64,000 bases of DNA. Origin: Pacificimonas pallii. Its GTDB lineage: Bacteria > Pseudomonadota > Alphaproteobacteria > Sphingomonadales > Sphingomonadaceae. Below are positions 18,394 through 27,080 of this stretch, piece after piece. Both the position numbers and the translations under genes were made by a program. The notes under the pieces were generated by a model. The model searched no databases and was not told the DNA's origin. It was given only the letters and a program-made list of their open reading frames with translations. Where the stretch lies: assembly GCF_019204005.1 (NCBI RefSeq), contig NZ_JAGSPA010000005.1, positions 1 to 64,000 of the forward strand, given 5' to 3'. Position 1 is the stretch's first letter. Every line of letters begins with the position of its first letter.

Positions 18394-19818
18394 ATGGAGC
18401 ATGTCGTAAACACACCTGCATGGGCGCTACTCGCCTATCTCGTTTCGGGCGTTCTTTTCATTCTTGCACTGCGCGGGCTTTCCTCGCCGGAAACGAGCCG
18501 TGCGGGCAACCGCTATGGCATGGCAGGCATGCTGATCGCCGTGGTGACGACGCTCGTCATGCAGCAGCTGGCCGGAATCCTCGAAATTGCTGTCGCCATT
18601 GCGGTTGGCGGTGCCATCGGGCTCGTCACCGCGCGCAGGATCGCGATGACCGATATGCCGCAGCTGGTCGCGGCGTTTCACTCGCTGGTCGGCATGGCGG
18701 CCGTGCTCGTCGGACTTGCGGCCTGGCTGAATCCCGCCGCCTTTGGCATCGCCGACAGTGCGGGTCAGATCTTCGCCATCAGCCGTGTGGAGCTGGCGCT
18801 TGGCACCGCGATTGGCGCGATTACATTTTCCGGGTCGATCATCGCCTTCGCGAAGTTGAACGGCAACATGTCCGGCGCGCCGATCATTCTGCCGGGGCGG
18901 CATCTTATCAACTTCGGCATTCTTGGCGGAATTATCGTTCTGGTTGTTCTCTACGTCCTGTCCGGGGCGGGCGGGGCCGGAGAGGGGTCGCTGATCCCGA
19001 CCGTGGTCGCCCTCAGCTTTCTGATCGGCTTCCTGTTGATTATTCCCATTGGCGGCGCGGACATGCCCGTCGTCGTATCCATGCTCAACAGCTACTCCGG
19101 CTGGGCCGCGGCGGCGATGGGGTTCACCCTGTCGAACAGCGCGATGATCATCACCGGCGCGCTGGTGGGCTCATCGGGTGCGATCCTCAGTTACATCATG
19201 TGCAAGGCGATGAATCGCAGCTTCATCAGCGTGATTTCGGGCGGCTTTGGCCAGGACGCGACCGCCGCGGGTGGCGGTCCCGTCATCGATCGCCCCTATA
19301 AGACCGGCAGCGCCGACGATGCCGCGTTCCTCCTTAAAAATGCGGAGAAGGTCATCATCGTCCCGGGCTATGGTATGGCTGTGGCGCAGGCGCAGCATGT
19401 CCTGCGCGAGATGGGTGATCTGCTGGAGGAGCAGGGCGTGGACGTGCGTTATGCCATCCACCCGGTGGCGGGCCGCATGCCGGGCCATATGAACGTCCTC
19501 CTCGCCGAGGCAAATGTGGATTATGAGAAGGTTTTCGAACTGGAAGACATTAATTCCGATTTCGGGCAGGCGGACGTCGCCTTCGTGATCGGCGCGAACG
19601 ATGTCACCAATCCAGCCGCGAAGACAGACAAGACATCGCCGATTTACGGCATGCCGATTCTGGACGTCGAAAAGGCGGCCACAACGCTGTTCATCAAGCG
19701 TTCGATGGGGGGCGCGGGGTATGCCGGCGTCGAGAACGAACTGTTCTTTCGTGACAACACCATGATGCTCCTCTCCGATGCTAAGAAGATGGTGGAAGAG
19801 ATTGTGAAGGCGCTCTGA
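18394..19818 (+). CDS. pntB: NAD(P) transhydrogenase, beta subunit
   Basis: A 474-residue subunit. The N-terminal two thirds are a membrane domain with about nine hydrophobic helices; the C-terminal third is the soluble NADP(H)-binding domain III. Domain III shows the family sequences VIIVPGYGMAVAQAQH, HPVAGRMPGHMNVLLAEA, FVIGANDVTNPAA and PIYGMPILDVEKAATTLFIKRSMGGAGYAGVENELFF. The complex uses the proton gradient to make NADPH from NADH. The last gene of the pnt operon; the SOD lipoprotein gene starts 63 bases later. Confidence 0.96.
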   Translation: MEHVVNTPAWALLAYLVSGVLFILALRGLSSPETSRAGNRYGMAGMLIAVVTTLVMQQLAGILEIAVAIAVGGAIGLVTARRIAMTDMPQLVAAFHSLVGMAAVLVGLAAWLNPAAFGIADSAGQIFAISRVELALGTAIGAITFSGSIIAFAKLNGNMSGAPIILPGRHLINFGILGGIIVLVVLYVLSGAGGAGEGSLIPTVVALSFLIGFLLIIPIGGADMPVVVSMLNSYSGWAAAAMGFTLSNSAMIITGALVGSSGAILSYIMCKAMNRSFISVISGGFGQDATAAGGGPVIDRPYKTGSADDAAFLLKNAEKVIIVPGYGMAVAQAQHVLREMGDLLEEQGVDVRYAIHPVAGRMPGHMNVLLAEANVDYEKVFELEDINSDFGQADVAFVIGANDVTNPAAKTDKTSPIYGMPILDVEKAATTLFIKRSMGGAGYAGVENELFFRDNTMMLLSDAKKMVEEIVKAL

Positions 19819-19881
19819 GCGCGGGCCACTGAACAATCCGCGTATATCGGCGTTGGGTATCCTGAAACGGGAGAATAACGC

Positions 19882-20442
19882 ATGAAACGCATCGGCCCTG
19901 TCCTGGGTGCCTCCACCGCAGTCTGTCTCGCAATGGCCATCGCCGCCTGTGCAGCGGGCGCGGATGACGAGACGGTCCAGGCTGCCAGCAGCGCGCCGCC
20001 ACCGCCGTCCAGCGTTGCCTATGCGCAATTGACGGGCGCGGCGGGCACGTTTCATGGCCGCGCGGTATTCACCGATGTCGGCAATGATATTTCGGTCGAC
20101 GTGAAGTTTCAAAATCTGCCTGGCGGAACCCACGGCGTCCATATTCATGCCGTCGGCCGCTGTGCCGCCCCGGATTTCACAAGTGCGGGCGGGCATTGGA
20201 ATCCGACCGATGAGGCGCATCCCCGGCATAAGGGGGATCTGGGCAATGTGACCGCGAATGCTGACGGCACGGCACAATTGCGTGCGATCGTTTCGGGCGC
20301 GTCTTTGCTGGACGGTGAGATATCATTGATCGATTTCGACGGTGCCGCGCTGATTGTGCACGCCATGGCGGACGATATGATCAGCCAGCCATCAGGAGCG
20401 GCTGGCGCGCGGATTGCCTGCAGCGCGATCACGGTAGGATGA
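19882..20442 (+). CDS. sodC: Cu/Zn superoxide dismutase family lipoprotein
   Basis: A 186-residue protein with a lipoprotein signal (AMAIAAC, lipobox Cys23), hence expected in the envelope, where it would remove superoxide. Copper ligands fit His87 and His89 (HGVHIHAVG), His105 (GGHWNP) and His160 (IVHAMADD). Cys94 and Cys180 (GARIACSAI) would form the usual disulfide. Zinc ligands would be His105, His113, His116 and Asp119 (HPRHKGDLGN). The two middle histidines are only three residues apart instead of about nine, so the zinc loop is clearly shortened and activity should not be taken for granted. The stop codon overlaps the next start (ATGA). Confidence 0.9.
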   Translation: MKRIGPVLGASTAVCLAMAIAACAAGADDETVQAASSAPPPPSSVAYAQLTGAAGTFHGRAVFTDVGNDISVDVKFQNLPGGTHGVHIHAVGRCAAPDFTSAGGHWNPTDEAHPRHKGDLGNVTANADGTAQLRAIVSGASLLDGEISLIDFDGAALIVHAMADDMISQPSGAAGARIACSAITVG

Positions 20443-20918
20443 GTGAAATGCCCAAGGCACGTCCTTTCAATGTCGATCAGCAGGCCTTTGAGGATATTGC
20501 GCGGCAGATAGACCGCGATGGTATCGATCCAAAATCACCGGCGGCGATCCGCGCCCGCGTCGAAGTGCTGGAGACCGTGCTGGAGAAGGCCATCCGCCTG
20601 CCTGTGCGGCTGCCGATCATCGGTGACCGTGTCGGCCTGGACGCCATTCTTGGATTTCTGCCGGTTGTCGGCGACGTTATCGGCGGCATCATGTCGAGCT
20701 ACCTGATCTGGGAGGCGCGCAATCTCGGCATGTCAAAATGGAGCCTGGTGCGCATGGGGTGGAATACGCTGTTCGACACAGCGATCGGTTTCGTCCCGTT
20801 CCTCGGCGACGCCGCCGACGTCCTGTTCCGGTCGAACACCAAGAATTTGCGTATCGTGAAGAAGCATCTCGACAAACATCATCCCGAAAGCGCGATTATA
20901 GACGGCGACTCCCGCTAG
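20439..20918 (+). CDS. DUF4112 domain protein
   Basis: A 159-residue protein of the DUF4112 family, function unknown. The core is RVEVLETVLEKAIRLPVRLP, then IIGDRVGLDAILGFLPVVGDVIGGIMSSYLIWEARNLGMS and IGFVPFLGDAADVLFRSNTKNLRIVKKHL. Two short hydrophobic segments (LDAILGFLPVVGDVIGGIMS and LFDTAIGFVPFLGDAADVLF) share the repeated pattern GFxPxxGD and may lie in or at the membrane. It is translationally coupled to the SOD gene by an ATGA overlap, so both probably belong to one transcript, which ends at the terminator just downstream. Confidence 0.85.
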   Translation: MSEMPKARPFNVDQQAFEDIARQIDRDGIDPKSPAAIRARVEVLETVLEKAIRLPVRLPIIGDRVGLDAILGFLPVVGDVIGGIMSSYLIWEARNLGMSKWSLVRMGWNTLFDTAIGFVPFLGDAADVLFRSNTKNLRIVKKHLDKHHPESAIIDGDSR

Positions 20919-20926
20919 CTCGTTCG

Positions 20927-20958
20927 CCGCTGAACTCGCCGAAAGTTCATCGGTTTTT
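20927..20958 (+). terminator. Rho-independent terminator after the sodC-DUF4112 pair
   Basis: Arms CCGCTGAACT and AGTTCATCGG pair over ten positions with one mismatch around a seven-base loop, followed by TTTTT. It sits nine bases past the DUF4112 stop codon and before the convergent LacI gene. Confidence 0.75.
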
Positions 20959-20964
20959 AAAGAT

Positions 20965-22023
20965 TTAGCATTTTCCCGTGCTACCGCGCTCGACCAGCCT
21001 GTAGGGCAGGGTCATCTGCGTAACCTCCACATCCGCACCGCTAATGACGCCGGTAAGGATGCGCACCGCCTCCGACACCATGTCGACGATCGGTTGATAT
21101 ACCGTCGTTAGCTGGGGGCTGATCACGCTTGCGACGGACGTATCGCCGAAGCCCGCAACGCTAAGATCGCCCGGCACGCGCATGTCGCGGCGATAGGCGG
21201 CGGCGATGACAGCGGCGGCCATATCGTCATTGGCGGCGAAAATCGCGCTTGGCGGATCGTCCAGATCGAGCAGCCTGTCCGCCGCCACGAGGCCGCTGTC
21301 CCAATCAAACCTGCCAGAGACAACCAGCGTGTCCTCGGCGGCGATATGGGCGTCTGCGAGGGCCGAGAGATATCCCCTGCGGCGCAACGATGACGCCGGG
21401 TCGTCCGGATCGCCCTGGATAAAGCCGATTTGCCGATGACCAAGGCCGATCAGCAAAGCCGTCATTTCCCGTGCCGCCGCCTCATCATCCATTCCGACAT
21501 GTGGGGTGCCAGGCCCCGGCGCGACAGGCGAGATCAGCACGTAACGGAAATGATGGCGCTCAAGCAGGGCGATAATCTCAGCATTGTCGCAAAGCGGCGG
21601 TGTCACGACAACGCCCATCGGCGCCGTTTCGAGAAGGCTACGCTCCAAAGCCTCGATATTCACCTCTATGTCCGCCGCCGCGCTTTCGACGACCACGTGC
21701 ACACCGGCCTGCTGGCATTGCTGTAGCGCGCCCAGATGCACGCTTTGGGTGTACGCGCGGCTTTGATTGCCAGTCAGAAGACTGACGATCTGCGCGGACC
21801 CCGAGCGCAGGCTGCGGGCCGCATGATTGAACTGATAATCGAGGCTGCGGGCGGCCTCCAACACCTTGCCGCGCGTTGATTCCCGGACATAGGCTTCACC
21901 ATTGAGCACGCGGGACACGGTCTTGAACGATACGCCTGCGGCATTTGCCACGTCGATCATCGTCGTTCGCGCAGCGACGCCTGCCTGCCCGCCTTTGCTG
22001 TCAGCCATATGCGGCCATGCCAT
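20965..22023 (-). CDS. LacI-family transcriptional regulator
   Basis: A DNA-binding repressor of 352 residues with an N-terminal helix-turn-helix (TMIDVANAAGVSFKTVSRVLNGEAYVRESTRGKVLEAARSLDYQFN, including the hinge region) and a periplasmic-binding-protein-like effector domain (IVSLLTGNQSRAYTQSVHLGALQQC to PQLTTVYQPIVDMVSEAVRILTG). The effector is probably a sugar; nothing in the immediate neighbourhood names it. Two starts are possible: the ATG at 22023 with a purine-rich stretch almost touching it, or the ATG at 22008 (MADSKGG), which would have better spacing. A perfect LacI-type palindrome lies 42 bases upstream, which suggests autoregulation. It is divergent from the cobalamin operon but unlikely to control it, since a riboswitch does. 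Confidence 0.92.
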   Translation of the reverse strand: MAWPHMADSKGGQAGVAARTTMIDVANAAGVSFKTVSRVLNGEAYVRESTRGKVLEAARSLDYQFNHAARSLRSGSAQIVSLLTGNQSRAYTQSVHLGALQQCQQAGVHVVVESAAADIEVNIEALERSLLETAPMGVVVTPPLCDNAEIIALLERHHFRYVLISPVAPGPGTPHVGMDDEAAAREMTALLIGLGHRQIGFIQGDPDDPASSLRRRGYLSALADAHIAAEDTLVVSGRFDWDSGLVAADRLLDLDDPPSAIFAANDDMAAAVIAAAYRRDMRVPGDLSVAGFGDTSVASVISPQLTTVYQPIVDMVSEAVRILTGVISGADVEVTQMTLPYRLVERGSTGKC

Positions 22024-22064
22024 CTCTCCCAGGAACAGAAGCGCCTAACCGATCGGCCTTTTCG

Positions 22065-22078
22065 TGACAATGTTGTCA
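22065..22078. promoter_or_regulatory. Palindromic operator upstream of the LacI regulator
   Basis: TGACAATGTTGTCA is a 14-base inverted repeat with six-base half sites (TGACAA/TTGTCA). Its shape matches operators of LacI-family proteins. It lies 42 bases before the regulator's start, fitting autoregulation. Confidence 0.6.
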
Positions 22079-22199
22079 GTGAAGGTACGGCGGTCGCGTC
22101 GTATACCGGGTCGCCCGCGCCCGGCGCATCGGGTCGGCACTTCGCGCCGATGTTGTCGTCGCAGCATTTTCGTTGACGGCCTGATGCCCCCTTGGCAAT

Positions 22200-22420
22200 A
22201 GCGGCCCCAGACGGTGCCTTGCGGGCCATTGCGGCGCGCAAAGCTAAGAGGGAAGCCGGTTCAATGCCGGCGCTGTACCCGCAACTGTATGCCGGGAATT
22301 CCGGGCCATTCATGTCACTGGACGCGCACGCGACCGGGAAGACGGCCTTGGGAGTGAAGATCGGCAAGCCAGGAAACCTGCCGTCGCGTCGTTCGTCCGG
22401 GACCGGGTAAGTCCGCCGGG
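22200..22420 (+). promoter_or_regulatory. Cobalamin (B12) riboswitch
   Basis: The leader of btuB contains the conserved adenosylcobalamin aptamer blocks in order: CGGTGCCTTGCGGG, then AAAGCTAAGAGGGAAGCCGGT with AATGCCGGCGCTGTACCCGC, AACTGTAT, GTCACTGGAC, ACCGGGAAGACGGCC, and the B12 box AGCCAGGAAACCTGCC (22367-22382). Binding of cobalamin is expected to switch off btuB and the transport genes behind it. Just after the box a GC-rich hairpin (CGTCCGGG ... CCGGGACG, about 22391-22425) without a T-run could act as the expression platform. The stretch 22079-22200 shows nothing clear. Confidence 0.95.
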
Positions 22421-22592
22421 ACGGGGAACATGTGTTTCCAGAGTAACGACAAGAGATGGCCGCCTTATGGCGTGACCGGGTGAACCGTCGTGTCTTCATG
22501 CGCAGACGGAATGCCGGGTCACGGGCCGGATTGTCATGAACCCGCGCTCGGCCCCGGCCCGCGCGTCGGGACCGTTCTGGATTACTGAAATT

Positions 22593-24497
22593 ATGAGAAG
22601 TCTATTCATCAGCCCATGGTTTGCCGGGTGCGTTCTGGCGAGCACGGCCCCTGTCAGCGCTCAGGTCGCCGACATCGATGCCGCCACCGACCAGACCATT
22701 GTCGTCACCGCGAACCGGACGGCGCGTGCGCTGTCACAGGTCGGCGAGTCTGTCGCGATCATCGGCGAGGAGGAAATTACGCGCCGCCAGTCTACCGAGA
22801 CGCTCGATATTCTGCGCACCGTGCCGGGCCTGACGTTCAATCGAAACGGCGGTATTGGCGGCAGCGCCTTTGTCAGCATTCGCGGCGCCAATACTGATCA
22901 GACCGTTGTGCTGATCGATGGTGTGAAGCTGAACGATCCCGCATCGCCCGGCGGCGGTTTCGATTTCGGCCCGCTATTGACCGGAAATATTGCGCGCATC
23001 GAGGTCGTGCGCGGTTCGCAGTCGGTGCTGTACGGCAGCCAGGCCATTGGCGGCGTGATTAACATGATCACGCGCGTGCCGACAGACGACCTGGCCGTTA
23101 CGGGCCGTGCCGAATATGGCGAACGGAACAGCGCGCAGCTGATCGGCAATGTGTCAGGCCGTGCCGGTCCCGCCGCCATCAGTGTTGGCGGCGGCTATGC
23201 AAGGACGGACGGCATTTCTGCCTTTAACGCAGCGGGCGGTGGGCAGGAGGCCGACGGCTTCGAAAGCTACGGCGCGAATGCGAAAGTCGGTGTTGAGCTG
23301 ACAGAGGCGCTTTCCGTCGATCTTCGCGGTTTCTACGCCGACAGCACGACCGAGATTGATGGCTTCGGCCTTGGCGGTTTTCAGGACACGCTCGATGAAA
23401 GTCATCGCCGGGACCTGGTTGGCTATGCCGGTCTGAACGCGGCGTTCCTGGACGGGCGGTTCCGCAATCGCATCGCCTTTGCCTATACGAACATCGACCG
23501 GCTGAATGTCGATGGCAGCGGCGCGGACACGTTCGAAGCGGAGGGCGAGAACCGCCGCTTCGAATATCAGGGCGTCTTTGACGCGACTTCGTTCGCGCAG
23601 CTGATCTTTGGCGCGGAGCGCGAGACGTCGGAATTTCGCACGGTCAGTTTCGGTGGACCGGCGTCACGCGCGAACACATCCATCGACAGCGCCTATGCGC
23701 AGCTGAACCTGACGCCTGTGACCGGCCTGTCGCTAACCGGCGGCGTACGGCATGACGATCATGAGACATTTGGCGGGGAGACGACGTTTGCCGCGAGCGG
23801 TGCCTATACACCGAATGATGGCGCGACGGTTCTTCGGGCGAGTTATGGCGAGGGCTTCAAGGCACCGTCGCTGTTCCAGTTGTTCAGCGATTTCGGCAAC
23901 CGCACGCTGACACCCGAAACCGCATCGACGTGGGACATTGGTGTCCGTCAGAACCTTTTGGACGGCCGCGCCGAAATCGGCATTACCTATTTCAGTCGGC
24001 AAGCCCGGAACCAGATCGTCTTTGCCAGCTGCTTTGGCGTGACCGATGCGATCTGCGACAATCGCCCCTTCGGTACCTATGACAATGTGGACAGCGCGAG
24101 CGCGGAAGGCGTCGAGATCGGTCTGGCCCTGCGTCCGGTGGACGGCTTCGACCTCAGCGCGAGCTATTCGCTCATCGATACGCAGGATGACGAAACCGGC
24201 GAGCCGCTGGCACGGCGGCCAAAGCATCAGCTCAATATGGTTGCGGACTACGCATTCGACTTCGGCCTCAAGATGGGTGCGACCGTGCTGCATGTCGGCG
24301 AGAGTTTCAATGGCGGTTTCTTCAATCAGCGCCTGGACGGTTATGTTGTCACGGATGTGCGCATGGCCTTTCAGCTGAAAGACGGCCTTGAACTGTTCGG
24401 CCGCGTGGAGAATGTGTTTGACGAGGAGTATGAGACCGTCTTTCAATATGGCTCACCCGGCCGCACGGTCCTTGGCGGCATAAGGATGGCCCTGTAG
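22593..24497 (+). CDS. btuB: TonB-dependent vitamin B12 receptor
   Basis: Outer-membrane cobalamin receptor of 634 residues. A signal peptide (MRSLFISPWFAGCVLASTAPVSAQ) is followed by a TonB box DQTIVVTANR, the plug domain (VGESVAIIGEEEITRRQSTETLDILRTVPGL and IRGANTDQTVVLIDGVKLNDP, the BtuB/CirA pattern, and GSQSVLYGSQAIGGVINMITR), and a 22-strand barrel ending in GRTVLGGIRMAL. I start at the ATG at 22593; an upstream in-frame ATG at 22536 would put 19 non-signal residues in front of the signal peptide. The identity as a B12 receptor rests on the upstream cobalamin riboswitch and on the downstream btuF-C-D genes. Confidence 0.94.
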   Translation: MRSLFISPWFAGCVLASTAPVSAQVADIDAATDQTIVVTANRTARALSQVGESVAIIGEEEITRRQSTETLDILRTVPGLTFNRNGGIGGSAFVSIRGANTDQTVVLIDGVKLNDPASPGGGFDFGPLLTGNIARIEVVRGSQSVLYGSQAIGGVINMITRVPTDDLAVTGRAEYGERNSAQLIGNVSGRAGPAAISVGGGYARTDGISAFNAAGGGQEADGFESYGANAKVGVELTEALSVDLRGFYADSTTEIDGFGLGGFQDTLDESHRRDLVGYAGLNAAFLDGRFRNRIAFAYTNIDRLNVDGSGADTFEAEGENRRFEYQGVFDATSFAQLIFGAERETSEFRTVSFGGPASRANTSIDSAYAQLNLTPVTGLSLTGGVRHDDHETFGGETTFAASGAYTPNDGATVLRASYGEGFKAPSLFQLFSDFGNRTLTPETASTWDIGVRQNLLDGRAEIGITYFSRQARNQIVFASCFGVTDAICDNRPFGTYDNVDSASAEGVEIGLALRPVDGFDLSASYSLIDTQDDETGEPLARRPKHQLNMVADYAFDFGLKMGATVLHVGESFNGGFFNQRLDGYVVTDVRMAFQLKDGLELFGRVENVFDEEYETVFQYGSPGRTVLGGIRMAL

Positions 24498-24503
24498 CGG
24501 GCG

Positions 24504-25319
24504 ATGACGGTTCGGCTGCCTCTCCTCATGATCCTCGCGCTGGCGGGATGTGCAGGGGAGGCTGTGCCCGCAGCCGATGGGCCGCGCCGGATTGTCAGTC
24601 TGGATTATTGTGCTGACCAGTATGTCCTCAAATTCGCCGCGCGCCGGGACGTCCTCGCTTTGTCGCCTTTTGCCGAGGCAGACTTTTCCTATATGCGTGA
24701 AGCCGCGGCGGGTCTGCCGACCGTGCGCCCGCGCGCGGCAGACATATTGGCACTGCAACCCGATCTGGTCGTCCGTTCCTATGGCGGCGGCGCGCAGATG
24801 GCGGGCTTTCTGAAACGGGCAGGTGTGCCCGTCGTGCAAGTCGGCTATCCGGGCACCATCGCCGATGTCCGCAGCGAAATCGCACGCATGTCGGCGGCGC
24901 TCGGCAATCCGGAAAAAGGGCGAACGGTAATTGCGGATATGGATGCGCGTCTTACGGAAATCGCGAGCCGGAAAGGGCGCAGCGCGCTTTACATGACACA
25001 GCTGGGCGCGACGAGCGGTACGGGCACGCTGGTCAATGATATCATCGAAGCGGCGGGCCTCCGCAATTTCGAGGCCCGCTGCGGCTGGCATCCGATCCCG
25101 CTGGAACGGCTTGCCTATGAAAGCCCCGACATCGTCGCGGCGGCATTTTTCGATGAAGATGGAGACGATGTCGACAGCTGGAGTGCGGCCCGGCATCCGG
25201 TCGCGAAGCGGCAATTGGAGCGCCGCGCGGCCGTGCCGATCTCGGGCGCGTGGACGTCATGCGGCGGTTGGTTCCTGATGGACGCTGTCGAGCGTCTTGC
25301 CGAGGCAGCCGAAGAATGA
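24504..25319 (+). CDS. btuF: Cobalamin-binding ABC transporter lipoprotein (BtuF-like)
   Basis: Substrate-binding protein of the B12 ABC importer, 271 residues. It has a short lipoprotein-type signal (LLMILALAGC, Cys16), then the helical-backbone type III binding fold: RRIVSLDYCADQYVLKFAARRDVLALSPF, LPTVRPRAADILALQPDLVV, GGAQMAGFLKRAGVPVVQVGY and GTLVNDIIEAAGLRNF. Family members bind vitamin B12 or iron siderophores; the riboswitch and the btuB neighbour favour B12. It starts six bases after btuB and shares ATGA with the permease gene, so it is part of one coupled operon. Confidence 0.92.
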   Translation: MTVRLPLLMILALAGCAGEAVPAADGPRRIVSLDYCADQYVLKFAARRDVLALSPFAEADFSYMREAAAGLPTVRPRAADILALQPDLVVRSYGGGAQMAGFLKRAGVPVVQVGYPGTIADVRSEIARMSAALGNPEKGRTVIADMDARLTEIASRKGRSALYMTQLGATSGTGTLVNDIIEAAGLRNFEARCGWHPIPLERLAYESPDIVAAAFFDEDGDDVDSWSAARHPVAKRQLERRAAVPISGAWTSCGGWFLMDAVERLAEAAEE

Positions 25320-26299
25320 CACGGTCCGCCCTTATTCTGTGCGCAGCGTGGCTTGCCGCGATGGCGACCGCGATCATGTTCGGATCGGTGCCGCTCGGCC
25401 CCGAACGTGTTTTGGCCGCGGTATCCGGTATGGGCAGCGCAGGCGACCAGATCGTCATATGGCAGATACGCCTGCCGCGCGCGCTGGCGGCAACTCTGGT
25501 GGGCGCCGCGCTTGGTATGAGCGGTGCGGCACTGCAAGGGCTCCTTCGCAATCCGCTTGCCGAGCCGGGGGTGCTTGGCGTTTCCGCCAGCGCCGCGCTC
25601 GCAGCGACGACGGCGCTCTATTTCGGACTGGTCAGCGCAGGACCGCTCGTATTGCCGCTGGCCGCGATCACCGGCGCGCTCGCCGCCACCTTCATCGTCG
25701 CCGCGGCGGCGATCAGGACGCGCTCCGTCGTCACGCTGATCCTGATCGGTGTCGGTCTGTCGAGTTTCGCCGGGGCGCTGATGGCGCTTTTGATGAATCT
25801 CGCACCCAATCCGTTTTCGCTCGCGGATATGGTGAACTGGATGTTGGGCACGGTGGCAAATCGCAGTCTTGATGACCTGATGATGTCGGCGCCGTTCCTG
25901 ATCGCGGGCATGGCCATGCTGATGAGCCGCCGCCGCGGCCTTGCGGCGCTCAGCCTGGGTGAAGAAGCCGCCGAAGGGATCGGCCTTGACCTTCGCCGCC
26001 AGCGGCTGATGGTGATCCTCGGGGCCGGTCTTGCGACGGGCGGCGCTGTCGCACTAGCAGGCGCCATTGGCTTTGTCGGCATTGTCGCTCCGCACCTTGT
26101 TCGGCCCTTTGTCAGATATGATCCGGCACGGCTATTGCTGCCGTCTGCGATGCTGGGGGCGGTGATGCTCGTTGTCGCCGACATTGGCGTGCGCCTTCTG
26201 CCGACGGATGCGGAACTGAAGCTGGGCGTGGTCGCCGCGCTTGTCGGTGCGCCGGTCTTCATCTGGATCGCTGCGCGCCGCAGGAGCGTGGGCGCATGA
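25316..26299 (+). CDS. btuC: B12 ABC transporter permease (FecCD/BtuC family)
   Basis: Inner-membrane permease of 327 residues with about nine to ten hydrophobic helices. Family marks are IRLPRALAATLVGAALGMSGAALQGLLRNPLAEPGVLGVSASAALAA near the start and the coupling-helix region GLDLRRQRLMVILGAGLATGGAVALAGAIGFVGIVAPHLVRPFV. I start it at the ATG in the ATGA overlap with btuF; the longer frame from 25250 adds only a non-helical leader. It pairs with BtuD to move cobalamin from the periplasm to the cytoplasm. Its end overlaps btuD by four bases. Confidence 0.93.
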   Translation: MTRSALILCAAWLAAMATAIMFGSVPLGPERVLAAVSGMGSAGDQIVIWQIRLPRALAATLVGAALGMSGAALQGLLRNPLAEPGVLGVSASAALAATTALYFGLVSAGPLVLPLAAITGALAATFIVAAAAIRTRSVVTLILIGVGLSSFAGALMALLMNLAPNPFSLADMVNWMLGTVANRSLDDLMMSAPFLIAGMAMLMSRRRGLAALSLGEEAAEGIGLDLRRQRLMVILGAGLATGGAVALAGAIGFVGIVAPHLVRPFVRYDPARLLLPSAMLGAVMLVVADIGVRLLPTDAELKLGVVAALVGAPVFIWIAARRRSVGA

Positions 26300-27069
26300 C
26301 GATCCTGTCCGCCATGGGCCTGAGCTATCGTGCAGACGAACGCGCGCTGGTCGACAATGCATCTTTCCAGCTTGGCGAAGGCGGTTTTACCATGCTGATC
26401 GGGCCAAACGGGTCGGGCAAGACGACCTTGCTTCGTCTGGCGCTCGGCCTGCTGCGGCCGGCCGCCGGCCGTGCTCTGCTTTGCGGGAAGGATATGTCGG
26501 CGCTGCCCGCCGCTGCGCGTGCCCGCAGCGTTGCGTATCTTCCGCAAGGGCGCAGCCTGGCATGGCCCCAGCCCGTTCGTGACGTCGTGGCGCTGGGCCG
26601 TTTTGCCCATGGCGGTGCCGTGGGCCAGCTGGCAGCGGCTGACAGGCAGGCGATCGAGATGGCCATGCAGGATTGCGGGCTGACCGGGTTCGAGAACCGC
26701 GCGGTCGATACGCTATCGGGCGGCGAACTGGCGCGTGTACATATTGCGCGCGCGCTTGCAGGCCAGGCGCCGTTGCTCATGGCTGATGAGCCGATCGCCG
26801 CGCTCGACCCGCATTATCAGCATGACGTGATGCAGCTATTCCGCACGCTGTCGCGCAGCGGGCGGACGGTGCTCAGCGTCGTGCACGATCTTGGCCTTGC
26901 CGCGCTTTACGCCGACCGGCTGATCTGGATGCAGGGCGGGCGGATCGTGGCTGACGGTTCCCCGGCGGACACGATGACAGCGGCGCGGCTGCGCGACGTG
27001 TTCGGGGTGTCAGCCGAGGTTCGGCAGACGGCACATGGCCTTCAGGTGGATATCCATGGTGCCGCGTGA
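26296..27069 (+). CDS. btuD: B12 ABC transporter ATP-binding protein
   Basis: ATPase subunit of 257 residues. Walker A is GPNGSGKTT, the signature is LSGGELARVHIARAL, Walker B is LLMADEP with the following D-loop AALD, and the H-loop is VVHDLGLAALYADR. All catalytic parts are intact. It starts in the stop codon of the permease and ends the operon, eleven bases before the convergent oxygenase gene, with no terminator in between. Confidence 0.94.
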   Translation: MTILSAMGLSYRADERALVDNASFQLGEGGFTMLIGPNGSGKTTLLRLALGLLRPAAGRALLCGKDMSALPAAARARSVAYLPQGRSLAWPQPVRDVVALGRFAHGGAVGQLAAADRQAIEMAMQDCGLTGFENRAVDTLSGGELARVHIARALAGQAPLLMADEPIAALDPHYQHDVMQLFRTLSRSGRTVLSVVHDLGLAALYADRLIWMQGGRIVADGSPADTMTAARLRDVFGVSAEVRQTAHGLQVDIHGAA

Positions 27070-27080
27070 TCCCGGGGGCG

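Noticed and set aside
18420-19301. Open frame in another phase of pntB
   Set aside because: Arg/His-rich translation typical of an out-of-phase high-GC gene.
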